NCBI GenBank assembly: GCA_002027195.1 | Contig: MWJO01000099.1 | Span: 1-32,222 of the forward strand | DNA from: Streptomyces sp. GKU 895 | Lineage (GTDB): Bacteria; Actinomycetota; Actinomycetes; Streptomycetales; Streptomycetaceae | Direction of reading: 5' to 3' | DNA length: 32,222 nucleotides | In this document: in pieces, positions 1-7,644 of the stretch | Position numbering within the stretch: the first letter of the stretch is position 1 | Layout of the letters: every line of letters starts with the position of its first letter | Program-made: the position numbers and the translations under genes | Notes under the pieces: model-generated | Seen by the model: the letters and a program-made list of their open reading frames with translations, nothing else | What the model was told of the DNA's origin: nothing | The model's database searches: none

Positions 1-1181
1 CTGACTGGGGGGCCGCCGGTGCGGCGCGAGGGCTGCCGGGGCGCGCTGTGGAGGGCCACCCTCCGCGGCTGCGCCGCGGGTGCGGCCGCGACCGGTGCCG
101 GCAGACCGCCAGGCGCTGCCGGGGCCGGGGCCGGGGGCCTGCCGCCGTACGCCGGACGGCCGGGCGGGACGGGAGCAGCGGACGGGGGTACAGGCGGGAC
201 GGCGGCGCCGTACGCGTCGGCGGCGACGGAGACCGGGGCGGAGGGCGGAGCCGGACGGGGCCCCGCGGCGTCGTACGCAGTGAAGAGATCGGCGAGCCCC
301 GCGGGCGGTTCCCGCCAGCCGGACGGCTCGGGGGCGGGCTGGCGGCGGCCGATCCGCAGCGAGCGTAGACGCGGCAGCTCCGTACCGCGCCCGAGGTCGG
401 CGGTGGCCAGCGCGATCCGTACGCCGGACCAGTCCTCACCGGTGCGCTGGGCCACGGCGGCCCGCAGGACGAGGGTGCCGCTGTCGTCGGCCTGACGGCA
501 GGCCAGGCGGTAGGCCGGCACCCACACGGCGCCCGGGACGCCGTACTCGATCTCCAGGTCCACCTCACCGGTTCCGCCGTCGAGGGTCACGGCCGCGCAG
601 ACCGTGGTGCGAACCGGCCCGGACGGTGCGGCGGTGGAAGCGCGTTGGCAGCGGTCCACGGCGACGGCGAGGTCGTGCTCGAGGCGGCGCAGCTCCTCCT
701 CGGACTCGGCGAGGCGCTCGTGCAGGCGGGTGAGCCGCTCGTCGACGAAGTCCGCGAGCGTCAACCATGCCTCGGCAGGGGTACGCCGGTGGTGATCGGG
801 ATCATCGCGCTTGCGCGGCGGCGGAACCGGACGGAGCTCGGTGATCTCCCTGATCCGGTGCAGGAGCCGCTCGTGTCGCTCCCGGGCCGCGGCGCAGGCG
901 TCCTCCAGTCGTTCCCTCTCCTGTCGCAGCTCGTCGGCGGAGTCCTCGTCGGCGGGCTCGGCCTCCACCTCGACGCGTACCGAGGTGACCCGTGCACCGG
1001 AGTCACCCGTGACCCGGGCCCGCACGGAACCCGGGTCCACCGTGCGGGGCAGCCCCGTCACCAGCACCCGGCCGCCGGGCGGAACCGTTCCCCGCGCCAG
1101 TCGGCTGCACAGCGCCCCCTGCGCGTAGACCACCACCGCGTCCAGAGCCGACGCCCACCGCGGCACCCCTTCGGACTTCAT
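1..1181 (-). CDS. MuiA-like DUF4140/DUF4139 protein, partial
   Basis: The reading frame is open from an ATG at 1181 to the left edge, so the C-terminus is missing (about 393 codons present). The N-terminal part (residues about 15-85) resembles the DUF4140 beta-rich domain. It is followed by a charged coiled-coil rich in Glu/Arg (about 85-185) and then the start of a DUF4139 domain with the typical region EIEYGVPGAVWVPAYRL and later RTGEDWSGVRIALATADL. A Pro/Ala-rich low-complexity stretch occupies the last part before the edge. This architecture is that of the mucoidy inhibitor MuiA family, whose biochemical role is not established. A purine-rich stretch (GGGGGGATGG) sits just upstream of the start. 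The call rests on domain order and motif resemblance. It is the first gene of its own unit, 85 bases from the kinase tail. Confidence 0.8.
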   Translation of the reverse strand, partial: MKSEGVPRWASALDAVVVYAQGALCSRLARGTVPPGGRVLVTGLPRTVDPGSVRARVTGDSGARVTSVRVEVEAEPADEDSADELRQERERLEDACAAARERHERLLHRIREITELRPVPPPRKRDDPDHHRRTPAEAWLTLADFVDERLTRLHERLAESEEELRRLEHDLAVAVDRCQRASTAAPSGPVRTTVCAAVTLDGGTGEVDLEIEYGVPGAVWVPAYRLACRQADDSGTLVLRAAVAQRTGEDWSGVRIALATADLGRGTELPRLRSLRIGRRQPAPEPSGWREPPAGLADLFTAYDAAGPRPAPPSAPVSVAADAYGAAVPPVPPSAAPVPPGRPAYGGRPPAPAPAAPGGLPAPVAAAPAAQPRRVALHSAPRQPSRRTGGPPV

Positions 1182-1266
1182 GCACCCATCCCCCCGTCAT
1201 GTCCGTGCGGGCGAAGCCTAGCGCCCGTGCCGGGCGCCGAGTTGTGGCCGTGGGCCTGCGCGGGTG

Positions 1267-1550
1267 TCAGTCGGTGTCGCGCAGGGCGCCCCAGGTGTCG
1301 TGGGCCACCACTCCGTCGGCATCCAGGCCTTGGTCGCTCTGGAACGCCTCCACCGCGGCCTCGGTGCCGGTTCCGAACTCCCCGTCGACGCCTGTGCTCC
1401 CGACGCTGTACCCACGCTTGGTCAGCATGCACTGCACCTGTTGTACGCGTTTGCCGCTGTCACCGAGGCGGGTGCGTCCGTTGCCGCCGTAGTAGGTGCG
1501 TCGACCACGGGCGGTGCCGGTGGACGCGGTGGGAGGCGACGGGGTGACGC
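1267..1550 (-). pseudogene. Peptidoglycan-binding domain, displaced C-terminus of the kinase
   Basis: In the third minus-strand frame a PG_binding_1-type module is readable: TYYGGNGRTRLGDSGKRV, then VQQVQCMLTKRGY, VDGEFGTGTEAAVEAFQ and a final GVVAHDTWGALRDTD. It is about 75 residues long and ends at 1267. This fold binds cell-wall peptides. No start codon with a ribosome site lies just before it. The preceding Thr/Ser/Pro-rich sequence looks like a linker, and the kinase and membrane segment lie upstream in other frames. I infer one original gene spanning 1267-2956 (kinase, membrane helix, linker, wall-binding domain) that as written contains at least three indels. Whether these are real or sequencing errors cannot be told here. 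A separate small gene is the alternative. Confidence 0.65.
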
Positions 1551-1666
1551 CGTGAAGAGGGCGCCGTCGCCCGGTTCGGTGTCGGCGCCAGTGGGGGCTG
1601 GGCCTGCAGGCGGCCGTCGCCGCCCCGCCGTCGACGTCCTTTCCGCGCGCCGTCGACGTCGGGTGG

Positions 1667-2956
1667 TCAGGCGGCTGGTGCCGAGGGCGGGGCGCGCGGC
1701 CGCCGAGGTGGAACGGTGGTGCCGAGCGGGTGCCGGTTTCGGAGCGTCGGCGGTCGCGGGCGGTTCCCGAGGCTCCAGTAGGTCGCCGCAGCCAGGACGC
1801 AGGCCGAGGGAGGCGGCGGCGATCCATAACGCCCTTCTGCGCGCGGGGAGGCGCCCGTCCTGGTCCGTGCGCGACGGGCGGCCGCGGCCGTTCGACCGGC
1901 ACCGGTCGCGCGACGGGGACGGAACGGGGCTGGTGGCCCGCGCGAAAGGGACCAGCGGGAGGCGCGAGACGGGCGGGCCAGGGTCGCCACGGGCAGGCGG
2001 CGCAGTGTCTCGTACGCCTGTTGCCGGGCCAGCAGGTTGACGCCCAGCGGCTCGGGCCATGCGGCGGGCACCGTGCGTGCCGCGGCGGCGTCGATCAGTT
2101 CCTGCGGGGTGGGCCGCTCGGCGGGCTCCTTGGCCAGGCAGGCGGTCAGCAGGCGGCCGAGGTCCGGGTCCGCCGCCGTGATCTCGCCGAGCACCTCGGG
2201 ATTCGCGTTCTCGTACACCACCCGGTGCATGACGTCGACGCCCGTGCCGTCGCCGAACGGCGCGCGCCCGGTGGCCGCGTAGATCAGGGTCCCGGCCAGC
2301 GAGAACACATCGGAGCGGATGTCGGAGCGGCCCTCCTTGAGGTGCTCGGGCGACATGTACGCGGGAGTGCCGACGCGGTTGCCCGTACCGGTGATGGCAC
2401 TGGCGTCGGCGGCCTTGGAGACCCCGAAGTCGATCACATGGGCGCCGTGGACGGACAGCAGGACGTTGGACGGCTTGAGGTCCCGGTGGACGATGTCCTC
2501 GGCGCAGAGCCCTGCCAGGGCCTGCCCGAGGTCGGCCACCAGGCGCCAGACGGAGTCCGTCGTCAGGGGCGCGTCCTCGCGCACGGTCTCGGCCAGGTCG
2601 AAGCCGGGGATGTAGTCGGTCGCCATCCACAGCAGGTCGTCGTCGAAGCCCGTACCGCACAACCGGGGCGCGTACGGCATGCGCAGCCTGGCGTGCACCG
2701 CAGCTTCCCGTTCGAAGCGGCGCCGGAATCTGGGGTCCTCCGCGTACTCCGGCCTGATCACTTTGACGGCGACCAGGCCGGGGCCGTCGTCCGCGGGGCG
2801 TGCCAGATAGACCCGTCCCATACCGCCGCTGCCGAGCAGTGCCACGGGCACCCAGGGGCCGACCCGTCGCGGGTCGCCGGGCCGCAGGGGCGAGGCACCG
2901 CTCTGCCGCAGCGCGGCACCCGCGTCGTCCGTAGCCTCCGGCCGTTGTCCCGACAC
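1667..2956 (-). CDS. Ser/Thr protein kinase (catalytic domain, frame-broken tail)
   Basis: This is a Hanks-type Ser/Thr kinase that phosphorylates protein substrates and was probably membrane-anchored. All catalytic motifs are intact: glycine loop GSGGMGRV (42-49), ATP lysine in VAVKVI (K65), HRDLKPSN (157-164), DFG (176-178) and the activation-segment end GTPAYMSPEH (196-205). The GTG start at 2956 is preceded by GGGGGA five bases upstream. After about residue 325 the frame becomes implausible (Arg/Pro-rich) and ends at 1667. A neighbouring frame near 1840-1800 reads ALWIAAASLGL, and this frame resumes with VLAAATYWSLG, which together would form one transmembrane helix. The gene is therefore shifted at least twice before the stop and probably continues into the wall-binding module that ends at 1267. 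What activates it is unknown. Confidence 0.85.
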   Translation of the reverse strand: MSGQRPEATDDAGAALRQSGASPLRPGDPRRVGPWVPVALLGSGGMGRVYLARPADDGPGLVAVKVIRPEYAEDPRFRRRFEREAAVHARLRMPYAPRLCGTGFDDDLLWMATDYIPGFDLAETVREDAPLTTDSVWRLVADLGQALAGLCAEDIVHRDLKPSNVLLSVHGAHVIDFGVSKAADASAITGTGNRVGTPAYMSPEHLKEGRSDIRSDVFSLAGTLIYAATGRAPFGDGTGVDVMHRVVYENANPEVLGEITAADPDLGRLLTACLAKEPAERPTPQELIDAAAARTVPAAWPEPLGVNLLARQQAYETLRRLPVATLARPSRASRWSLSRGPPAPFRPRRATGAGRTAAAARRARTRTGASPRAEGRYGSPPPPSACVLAAATYWSLGNRPRPPTLRNRHPLGTTVPPRRPRAPPSAPAA

Positions 2957-3099
2957 ACAATCCCCCGAAGTTGCTTTCGGCGTACGCCAGTTCGTATGTG
3001 GTGGAAGAGGAGGCTAACCCAGCCCGCGCGCGCGTTCAGCGAATCGACGACTTCGATGCCGCAGCCGTGTGTTTCGCGCTGACGGTCGCGTCTGGCGGG

Positions 3100-3519
3100 T
3101 CACCGCTCGCGGTCGAACCAGGCCGTCGACTCGGGCAGGAACAGCAGCACGACCACGGGCGCCCCGAGCAGGAGCCGCACCGCCGCGTCGAGGAACAACC
3201 CGGGCGACGCTGCCTCGCCCAGGCGTGTGACGGTCGGCAGCACCATGAGCGTCATCAGCGCGAGGGTCGTCGTCCGTACCCCACCGCGTGCGCTTCCGTC
3301 GTAGGTGAGGCAGAGCGCCGCGCTGACCCACACCAGCAGCCAGGGCGCCATCATCTCGCCCTGGCCGTAAGCGGTGAGCCGGTCGGAGAGCGCGAGCATC
3401 GACACGAGGCCGGCGAGGGCGAGCGTCAGCAGCAGGATCTGGACGGCTCGCAGTGGTGCGGGCATCGCGCGTCCACGCACGTCGGACATCGGCATCATCC
3501 CCCCAGGCGAAGATGACAT
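3100..3519 (-). CDS. Small membrane protein of unknown function
   Basis: This 139-residue protein has about four hydrophobic helices: around AVQILLLTLALAGLVSMLA, APWLLVWVSAALCL, TLALMTLMVLPTV and LLLGAPVVVLLFL. It is presumably an inner-membrane protein. I recognise no family or catalytic motif. Several starts are possible. The ATG at 3519 has no clear ribosome site, while a GGGGGG run lies directly before in-frame ATGs at 3498-3489, so the mature start may be MSDVRGR at 3489. It is a monocistronic-looking gene between the kinase promoter region and the DUF4232 lipoprotein. Confidence 0.55.
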   Translation of the reverse strand: MSSSPGGMMPMSDVRGRAMPAPLRAVQILLLTLALAGLVSMLALSDRLTAYGQGEMMAPWLLVWVSAALCLTYDGSARGGVRTTTLALMTLMVLPTVTRLGEAASPGLFLDAAVRLLLGAPVVVLLFLPESTAWFDRER

Positions 3520-3597
3520 CGTAATGGTCCGAACGTCACTTCGATCGCACGGCTGTTGGCGTGGGGGTTGAGCGTGCGCGTGGCCCTGCCGACGCGG

Positions 3598-4260
3598 TCA
3601 AGCAGGCTCGACCGCCGATACGGCCGTGACGGTCACCGTGTCGTCGCACTCGGCGAACTGCCCGTCGTCCAGGGCCACCTGGTGCGCCCCGGATCCCGGC
3701 AGACCGACGACCATCGTGGGGTACACCACGGGCGCCGAACCGGACACGCAGTATCCGTCGGCCTCTCCCTGCACCTGCACGAACGTCAGCTTCACCCACG
3801 CCTTGCCGCCGGGGGCCACCTTCACCGACGCCGCGGCCCCGGTCGGCTTGACGGTGAGCGGCACGTTCATCTCGGGAGAGCCGTTTCCGGCGCCGGCCAC
3901 CGTGGGGTGTCCCGTGAGCACGCACGTCTGTCCGGACACGTTGGTGAACTCGACGACGGCTGCCCCGGTCCCCGTACCGGCCGGCCGCACGGCGGCCTGA
4001 CGCGCGGTCGCCTTGAGACTGTCCGCGGAACAGGTCGCCGCCGAACCGGAAGGCGCGGGGGAACCGGAAACGGAGCCGGCGGGGCTTCGGGGTGGCGGGT
4101 GCGGAGGGGGCCGGCCGGAGCTGACCGTCGCGGACGGGGTGGCGCCGCCGTCCCCGTTGTCCGCAACGGCCCCGTCAGGCTGGCATCCCGACATCGCCAG
4201 CGCCGCCGACGTCACGATGACCGCCATCGCCGAACCGCGCACCGCGTTCACGTACCGCAT
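3598..4260 (-). CDS. DUF4232 domain lipoprotein
   Basis: This is a 220-residue exported lipoprotein. The start ATG at 4260 follows GGGGGACAGC and gives a positively charged N-terminus, a hydrophobic stretch and a lipobox ending in AMSGC (Cys26), followed by a Gly/Ser/Pro-rich linker to about residue 75. The globular part begins at TCSADSLKATARQ and has DUF4232 hallmarks: VVEFTNVSGQTCVLTGHP, an exposed Asn/Gly-rich strand, then WVKLTF and a terminal YPTMVVGLPGSG. The domain is common in actinobacterial surface lipoproteins and has no assigned biochemical activity. An upstream in-frame extension to 4482 exists but has no ribosome site and would bury the signal peptide. It is divergent from the transporter gene at 4475. 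Confidence 0.8.
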   Translation of the reverse strand: MRYVNAVRGSAMAVIVTSAALAMSGCQPDGAVADNGDGGATPSATVSSGRPPPHPPPRSPAGSVSGSPAPSGSAATCSADSLKATARQAAVRPAGTGTGAAVVEFTNVSGQTCVLTGHPTVAGAGNGSPEMNVPLTVKPTGAAASVKVAPGGKAWVKLTFVQVQGEADGYCVSGSAPVVYPTMVVGLPGSGAHQVALDDGQFAECDDTVTVTAVSAVEPA

Positions 4261-4474
4261 GCTGTCCCCCGCATCCCAGTTGTCCGGAGCCGGCTCTTCG
4301 CCGCTTCCGTCGAACCAGACAGAACCCTGAAGCCGGTCAGTTCTGCCGCAGTCGGGCCTGTGACCCACTGGTGACGAGATGCGGTCATAACCACCGTGGT
4401 AACGCCCCGGGCTGGCCGGCGGTCGCTCCCGGCCAGAGGACCGACCGCGAAGCGCCGACCGCGCATAGCGGTGA

Positions 4475-5560
4475 GTGACCAATAAACTCCTCTGCGTGAA
4501 GATCGTGCAGCGGTGGCTGCTCTGGCTGATGCTGGTCTGCTACGTGTTGGCCGGCGTGTTCCCGGCTCCCGGCGAGAAGCTGCGGGAGCTGACGCTGCCG
4601 ATCTCAGCGGGTGGCAGAGCCGTGACGGTGTCGATGGTGCTGTTGGCGGTGATGCTGTTCAGCGCCGGTCTGGGGGTGCGGGTCGCGGACCTGCGCGGTG
4701 TCGTCGCCCGGCCGGTGCGGCTGGTGCTCGGCTTCGCCGCCAACGCCGTGCTTCCGCTGCTCGTGCTGCCCGCCGTCGCTCTCGGTCTGCGTGCGTGGCC
4801 CGATACCGCCGAGGCGGAGGGGTTGGTGGTCGGGCTGATGTTGGTGCTGGCGATGCCGATCGCGGGCGGTGCCGCCTCCTGGGGGCAGAACGCGGGCGCC
4901 AACGTCCCTTTGGTCGTGGCCATGGTGATGGGCTCCACGCTGCTCAGCCCGCTCACCATCCCGCTGGGGATGCAGCTGACCGGAGTCCTGGTCGGCCCTG
5001 ACGGCGCGGGTGTCCTGGACGACACGAGCACGGTCGACCTCATCGCCCGGACGGGGGCCGGAGCGTTCGCGCTGGTGTCGGTGGTGGCGCCGTGTCTCGC
5101 CGGAATCGCCGTGCGGGCGGCGTTCGGTGAGACACGTACGCGCCGACTCCTGCCCACGGTCAAGGCGGTCAACGTGCTGAACGTTCTGCTGCTCTGTTAC
5201 CTGAACGCCGCGGGCGCCCTCGGGCAGGCCCTCGCCCACCCGGACCCGGACCTGCTGGTGCTCGCGCTCGGTCTGTCCGGTGCGGTGTGCTGCCTGGCCT
5301 TCGCCTGCGGTCGATGGATGTCCCGTTGGACGGGCGACGACCAGCCGGACCGGCTGTCCCTCACCTTCGCCACCGGCATGAACAACAGCAGTGCCGCCGC
5401 CGTGCTGGCCGCCGGCTGGTTCTCCCACCGCCCCGAGGTGCTGCTCCCGATCCTCTCCTACAGCCTGCTGCAGAAGCTGGTCGCGGGATCAGCGGGCAAG
5501 TCGCCCCGTCCCCGGCGGAAGCCGCCGTCCGTGGGGCCCGTACAGGGGCACGCCGTGTAA
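4475..5560 (+). CDS. BASS/ACR3-superfamily membrane transporter
   Basis: This integral membrane protein of about 361 residues has nine to ten hydrophobic helices and resembles the bile acid:sodium symporter (BASS) superfamily. Helix-breaking family features are visible: MLVLAMPIAGGAASWGQNAG in the middle and LTFATGMNNSSAAAVLAAG near the end. The Cys-containing motif typical of true ACR3 arsenite exporters is not evident, so I do not name it acr3. The GTG at 4475 is the longest start; GTG at 4496 (giving MKIVQRWLLWLML) is an alternative, and neither has a good ribosome site. It runs convergently to arsI 47 bases downstream, so it may belong to the arsenic island functionally. The last 25 residues are Pro/Arg-rich and may be a tail or a frame slip. 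Confidence 0.7.
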   Translation: MTNKLLCVKIVQRWLLWLMLVCYVLAGVFPAPGEKLRELTLPISAGGRAVTVSMVLLAVMLFSAGLGVRVADLRGVVARPVRLVLGFAANAVLPLLVLPAVALGLRAWPDTAEAEGLVVGLMLVLAMPIAGGAASWGQNAGANVPLVVAMVMGSTLLSPLTIPLGMQLTGVLVGPDGAGVLDDTSTVDLIARTGAGAFALVSVVAPCLAGIAVRAAFGETRTRRLLPTVKAVNVLNVLLLCYLNAAGALGQALAHPDPDLLVLALGLSGAVCCLAFACGRWMSRWTGDDQPDRLSLTFATGMNNSSAAAVLAAGWFSHRPEVLLPILSYSLLQKLVAGSAGKSPRPRRKPPSVGPVQGHAV

Positions 5561-5607
5561 GGCCTGGCTGCCGGAAATCGCCGAGTCGAACAGGCGCGGG
5601 CCCACGG

Positions 5608-6051
5608 TCAGCCGTTGCAGGCGCAGCCCGCGGTGGTGCCGCAGCAGGTGTCCGCTCCGGCCCCCGCGCTCTTGCCGAGTGTGTCGGCGTCGGCCTTGAC
5701 GACGTAGACCTCCCAGGGTTCCTGGCCCGGGCCGGTCACCCACGTCTTGTCCTGGACGGCGTAGCAGCAGGAGGTGTCGTTCTCCTTGAGGGTGGCCAGG
5801 CCCGCCTGCTGGAGTCGGGTGGTGGCGGCGGTGACCTGGTCGGTGCTGTCGACCTCGACGCCGAGGTGGTCCAGGCGGGTGTCCTCGCCGGCCTCGCCCT
5901 CGATCAGGACGAGCTTGAGCGGGGGCTCGGCGATGGCGAAGTTCGCGTAGCCGGGGCGGAGCTTGGCCGGCTCGGCGCCGAACAGCTTGGCGTAGAAGGC
6001 GATCGAGGCTTCGAGGTCGGCGACGCGCAGGGCCAGCTGGACACGGGACAT
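5608..6051 (-). CDS. arsI: ArsI/CadI-type VOC metalloenzyme (C-As lyase family)
   Basis: This is a 147-residue single-fold vicinal-oxygen-chelate dioxygenase of the ArsI/CadI family. Characterised ArsI uses Fe(II) and oxygen to cleave the carbon-arsenic bond of trivalent organoarsenicals. The expected ligands are all visible: Gln5 in RVQLAL, His62 in LDHLGV, Glu114 in PWEVYV, and the substrate-binding Cys95-Cys96 pair in NDTSCCYAV. The C-terminal tail is unusually Cys-rich (TCCGTTAGCAC). The ATG at 6051 is chosen because GGAAGGGAG lies just upstream; an in-frame ATG at 6087 is possible but lacks one. It is divergent from arsR across an 84-base region and so probably ArsR-controlled. CadI (cadmium-induced) is the alternative family name. 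Confidence 0.88.
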   Translation of the reverse strand: MSRVQLALRVADLEASIAFYAKLFGAEPAKLRPGYANFAIAEPPLKLVLIEGEAGEDTRLDHLGVEVDSTDQVTAATTRLQQAGLATLKENDTSCCYAVQDKTWVTGPGQEPWEVYVVKADADTLGKSAGAGADTCCGTTAGCACNG

Positions 6052-6095
6052 GGCGGTCTCCCTTCCGAGTCTTGTTTTGACGTTCATCGATACAG

Positions 6096-6124
6096 GGAGC
6101 TTGCTCCTTGATTAGACAGCTGTC
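6096..6124. promoter_or_regulatory. Candidate ArsR operator between arsI and arsR
   Basis: The divergent intergenic region contains two inverted repeats: GGAGC-TT-GCTCC at 6096-6107 and the perfect palindrome GACAGCTGTC at 6115-6124, with TTGAT between them. Their position directly before arsR and upstream of arsI fits an autorepressed divergent promoter relieved by As(III). The sites were found by eye and the protein that binds is inferred from position only. Confidence 0.45.
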
Positions 6125-6135
6125 AACATAGACGC

Positions 6136-6522
6136 ATGTCGAATCTGGAGCTGACGGTGCTCGGCCAGGACGCGGAGGCGGGCGCGTGCTGCTCGCCGAT
6201 GGTCCGTGAGCCGCTCGACGGGGAAACCGCCGTCGAACTGGCGAAGATGTTCAAGGCGCTGGCGGACCCGGTGCGGCTGCGACTGCTGTCGCTGATCGCC
6301 TCCCATGACGGCGGCGAGGCGTGCGTCTGCGACCTGACCGGCCCGTTCGATGTCTCCCAGCCGACCATCTCCCACCACCTCAAGGTGCTGCGCGAGGCCG
6401 GACTGGTCGGCTGCGAACGGCGCGGTACCTGGGTCTACTACTGGGTCCTGCCCGCCGCCCTGGCCCGACTCTCCGCCCTGCTGCAGGCCCCGGCCGACGC
6501 GAGTGCGGGAGCGGCGGGATGA
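6136..6522 (+). CDS. arsR: ArsR/SmtB family metalloregulator
   Basis: This 128-residue winged-helix repressor is expected to leave DNA when As(III)/Sb(III) binds cysteines. The core reads FKALADPVRLRLLSLI (39-54), then the recognition helix VSQPTISHHLKVLREAGL (73-90) and the wing GCERRGTWVYYWV. Cysteines available for arsenic lie at 18-19 near the N-terminus, 63 and 65 (ACVCDL) at the start of the DNA-binding helix region, and 93. ArsR proteins of different lineages use different Cys positions, so which of these bind is open. The ATG at 6136 lies 84 bases from the arsI start, and an ATG overlaps the arsR stop at 6519, so downstream translation may be coupled. It heads the plus-strand unit arsR-arsC-acetyltransferase. 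Confidence 0.92.
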   Translation: MSNLELTVLGQDAEAGACCSPMVREPLDGETAVELAKMFKALADPVRLRLLSLIASHDGGEACVCDLTGPFDVSQPTISHHLKVLREAGLVGCERRGTWVYYWVLPAALARLSALLQAPADASAGAAG

Positions 6523-6618
6523 CCCCGGCAGCGGCCACGGAGTCCGGCCTCGGCGCGCTCGTCGCACTGCCCGCCCCGGCCGCCGCCCCGCATGGGCGCC
6601 GCCTACCGGTTCACCTCA

Positions 6619-6638
6619 AGGACGGCCTTCGCCGTCCT
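6619..6638 (+). terminator. Hairpin in the arsR-arsC spacer
   Basis: An 8-bp perfect stem AGGACGGC/GCCGTCCT with loop CTTC lies in the 182-base gap between arsR and the chosen arsC start. There is no U tract. It may attenuate or partly terminate transcription from arsR into arsC, or stabilise the processed mRNA. The gap otherwise holds only an in-frame extension of arsC without recognisable protein features. Confidence 0.35.
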
Positions 6639-6704
6639 GGCGTGACGGTCGGGCGGGCCTTCACCGCCAACCATCCCGCCCGCCCCCGAACGGACACCAT
6701 CCCC

Positions 6705-7124
6705 GTGACCACTCCCGCGCAGCCCTCCGTGCTGTTCGTCTGCGTACACAACGCCGGCCGCTCCCAGATGGCCGCCGCCTTCCTCACCCACCTCGCCGGC
6801 GACCGCGTGCAGGTGCGCTCCGCGGGCTCCGCCCCGGCCGACACCGTGAACCCGGCCGTCGTCGAGGCCATGGCCGAGGTCGGCATCGACATCTCCGCCG
6901 AGGTCCCCAAGGTCCTCACCACTGAGGCGGTCCGGTCCTCCGACGTCGTCATCACCATGGGCTGCGGCGACGCCTGTCCCTACTTCCCCGGCAAGCGGTA
7001 CCTGGACTGGCAGCTGGACGACCCGGCCGGCCAGGGCACGGGCGCCGTCCGCCCCATCCGCGACCAGATCGAGCAGCGGATCCGCGGCCTGCTCGCCGAG
7101 CTCGACCTCGAGGCCGCATCGTGA
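6705..7124 (+). CDS. arsC: Arsenate reductase, LMW-phosphatase-fold
   Basis: This 139-residue enzyme reduces arsenate to arsenite in the cytoplasm. The phosphate-binding loop CVHNAGRSQ (Cys13, Arg19: CX5R) is followed by MAAAF as in LMW-phosphatase-type ArsC. The relay cysteines lie in MGCGDACP (Cys87, Cys91), and the acid/base Asp in YLDW (Asp101). This pattern belongs to thioredoxin- or mycothiol-linked ArsC of Gram-positive bacteria rather than the plasmid R773 type. The GTG at 6705 is chosen because homology starts at once. The same frame extends back to an ATG at 6519 that overlaps the arsR stop, adding 62 residues of no recognisable domain. The stop overlaps the next gene by four bases (GTGA). 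Confidence 0.9.
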   Translation: MTTPAQPSVLFVCVHNAGRSQMAAAFLTHLAGDRVQVRSAGSAPADTVNPAVVEAMAEVGIDISAEVPKVLTTEAVRSSDVVITMGCGDACPYFPGKRYLDWQLDDPAGQGTGAVRPIRDQIEQRIRGLLAELDLEAAS

Positions 7125-7624
7125 CCGGCGCCGCGGTGACCGTCACCGCGATGCTCCCCGAGCACGCCGACCAGGTCCTGGCGATCTACCAGGCCGGGAT
7201 CGACGACGGCGACGCCACCTTCGAGGAAACCGCCCCCACCTGGGAGGTGTTCGACGCCACCCGGCTTGCCGAGCACCGTCTCGCCGCCCTCGACGGCGAC
7301 GGCCGGGTGCTCGGCTGGGCCGCCGCGGTCCCGGTCTCCGACCGCTGCGCGTACGCCGGAGTGGTCGAGCACTCCGTCTACGTCGATCCCGGCGCCCGAG
7401 GGCGCGGCGTCGGCCTCGCCCTGCTCCAGGCACTGCTGGCGTCCACGGACGCGGCCGGGATCTGGACCGTCCAGTCCGGCATCTTCCCGGAGAACACCGC
7501 CAGCCTCGCCCTGCACAGGAAGGCCGGCTTCCGCGTCGTCGGCACCCGCGAACGCCTCGGCCGGCACCACGGTCGCTGGCGCGACGTCGTCCTCGTCGAG
7601 CGCCGCAGCCCCGCCGTGCCCTGA
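7121..7624 (+). CDS. arsN1: GNAT acetyltransferase, ArsN1/PAT-like
   Basis: This 167-residue GCN5-related N-acetyltransferase transfers acetyl from acetyl-CoA. The N-terminus has the phosphinothricin-acetyltransferase signature IYQAGIDDGDATFEETAP, and the CoA loop is visible as VDPGARGRGVGLALL (about residues 88-102). ENTASLALHRKAGF in the C-terminal half is also typical. PAT-like proteins encoded in ars operons form the ArsN1 group, which detoxifies the organoarsenical antibiotic arsinothricin. The GTGA overlap with arsC and the presence of arsI support that reading. Phosphinothricin or another amino-acid-like substrate is the alternative. The convergent LysR gene begins 20 bases after the stop. 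Confidence 0.78.
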   Translation: MTGAAVTVTAMLPEHADQVLAIYQAGIDDGDATFEETAPTWEVFDATRLAEHRLAALDGDGRVLGWAAAVPVSDRCAYAGVVEHSVYVDPGARGRGVGLALLQALLASTDAAGIWTVQSGIFPENTASLALHRKAGFRVVGTRERLGRHHGRWRDVVLVERRSPAVP

Positions 7625-7644
7625 CCCGGACCTGCAGGGCCTGG

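Noticed and set aside
645..1547. 300-codon plus-strand frame over the MuiA-like gene
   Set aside because: The minus-strand frame carries clear DUF4140/DUF4139 features and is open to the window edge; the plus frame is a shadow.
1422..2960. 512-codon frame covering the kinase
   Set aside because: It is the wrong frame through the catalytic domain; only a short part near 1800-1990 is likely real kinase coding, through a frameshift.
4475..5560. Naming the transporter acr3
   Set aside because: Topology and neighbourhood fit, but the Cys-containing motif expected for ACR3 is not seen; the broader BASS superfamily is safer.
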